From Actinomycetes bacterium (lineage in GTDB: Bacteria > Actinomycetota > Actinomycetes > Propionibacteriales > Propionibacteriaceae), in NCBI GenBank assembly GCA_023460935.1, contig JAEWOI010000035.1, forward strand, positions 1 to 64,000: DNA of 64,000 nt, written 5' to 3'. Positions 63,327 through 64,000 of this stretch are shown here, piece after piece. How positions within the stretch are numbered: the stretch's first letter is position 1; each line of letters starts with the position of its first letter. The notes beneath the pieces were generated by a model. That model was not told the origin of the DNA, searched no databases, and was given only the letters and a program-made list of their open reading frames with translations. The translations under genes were made by a program, and so were the position numbers.

Positions 63327-64000
63327 CTACCCGGTGGTCGCAGCCACAGCCAGCTCAACGGTGCGCTGCAGGCCGTCCGCGGCCCAGGCGCGTTGCTCCT
63401 CCGCACCGGTGCCGCGCCCGAGCAGGTCCTGCCAGCCGGCTTCGGCACCTTCGAGCTCGCCCTGCTCGACCAGCACCGGGCGGACGTGGTCGAGCAGCGC
63501 CTCGACGGCCTGCGTCGCCGGGACGGGGCCCAGCGTCACCGGGTGCACCAGGTGACCGCGCAGGCCTGCCCGGCCAGCACGCCAGGTGGCAGCCCGGAGC
63601 AGTTCCGGCCGGGGCGCCCTGGCGGGCATTCCGTCGGCCGCCTGCCTGGCCAGGGTCTCCACCAGCGCCCTGGACAGCGTGGCGAGCAGCACGGTGTCGG
63701 CTGCGCGCAGCGCCACATCGGCCACCCGGAGCTCGACTGTCGGGTAGCGGTCCGACAGCCTGGCGTCGAAGTAGATCATCGCGCGGTCCAGCGCGGCGCC
63801 GGTCCCGACCAGGTCGTCGATCGTGCGGTGGTAGTCGGCTGCAGAACCGAACTCGCCGGTGGGGCCGGCGGTGGGCCAGCGCTGCCACACCTGGGAGCGG
63901 TAGCTGGCATAACCGGTGTCCTCGCCCTGCCAGAACGGCGAGTTCGCGCTCATCGCCAGCAGGACCGGCAGCCATGGGCCCAGCCGGTCAAGGACGGCCA
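63327..64000 (-). CDS. glutamate-cysteine-ligase-like (GCS2/YbdK) enzyme, 5'-truncated
   Basis: 224 residues of the C-terminal part are inside the window; the frame stays open to the right edge, so the start is outside and ATG 63953 is internal. LLAMSANSPFWQGEDTGYAS, YRSQVWQRWPTAGPTGEFGS and RYPTVELRVADV are the usual GCS2 carboxylate-amine ligase signatures. The family makes gamma-glutamylcysteine or related amides; YbdK-type enzymes are weak ligases of uncertain role. 63230-63326 holds nothing recognisable. Confidence 0.85.
   Translation of the reverse strand, partial: AVLDRLGPWLPVLLAMSANSPFWQGEDTGYASYRSQVWQRWPTAGPTGEFGSAADYHRTIDDLVGTGAALDRAMIYFDARLSDRYPTVELRVADVALRAADTVLLATLSRALVETLARQAADGMPARAPRPELLRAATWRAGRAGLRGHLVHPVTLGPVPATQAVEALLDHVRPVLVEQGELEGAEAGWQDLLGRGTGAEEQRAWAADGLQRTVELAVAATTG

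Overview
The window is chromosomal DNA from a high-G+C actinobacterium. By eye G+C is near 70 percent, with almost all third codon positions G or C; I did not compute it. The order metK-priA-fmt-rsmB-rpe, the PAC2/metH pair, TrmI, tyrA-cmk-der, a helicase-dead PriA and frequent leaderless starts all fit Actinomycetota. Propionibacteriales is my best guess (inference). The first ~780 bases do not fit: they encode a Pseudomonas-type MetK fused in frame to an actinobacterial MetK C-terminus. This looks like an assembly chimera at the contig edge.

Layout. 1-24.3 kb is core genome: metK (chimeric), a DUF222/HNH gene with a candidate SOS box, priA, a nitrilase-family hydrolase, fmt, rsmB, rpe, PAC2, metH, a solute-binding lipoprotein, trmI, tyrA, cmk, a GT87-like membrane glycosyltransferase, der, a multi-pass membrane protein, malate synthase G, a 12-unit tandem array and a CoA-binding protein. 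24.53 kb is a tRNA-Pro(GGG). 24.6-42.06 kb is a 17.4-kb integrative element in that tRNA, bounded by a 15-bp direct repeat, with tyrosine integrase, excisionase-like protein and a frameshifted MobF relaxase. Its cargo looks defensive: a KAP P-loop NTPase, a complete type I restriction-modification operon (hsdM-hsdS-hsdR), an M48-type metallopeptidase overlapping hsdR, and a DUF3644 protein with a HEPN-like R-x4-H motif. 42.06-43.2 kb, just outside attR, holds a second excisionase-like gene and a HigBA-type toxin-antitoxin pair, perhaps the remains of an older element.

43.5-49.9 kb is a candidate c-di-GMP/exopolysaccharide module: a membrane GGDEF-EAL protein, a GH18 chitinase-like protein with two carbohydrate-binding modules, and a processive family-2 glycosyltransferase. 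50.0-64.0 kb is mixed core and accessory sequence: thioredoxin-like protein, AEC transporter, TadG/TadE-like pair, two PAP2 phosphatases around a DUF1206 protein, small stress or envelope proteins, an endonuclease/exonuclease/phosphatase-family enzyme, a TRIC-family channel, a divergent GH13 enzyme, a methyltransferase, an AI-2E-family transporter, an EamA transporter and a 5'-truncated glutamate-cysteine-ligase-like gene.

A regulatory theme runs through the window. At least twelve genes have a TANNNT-like -10 hexamer ending exactly 6 or 7 bases before the start codon, as expected for leaderless mRNAs. I used this to choose several starts.
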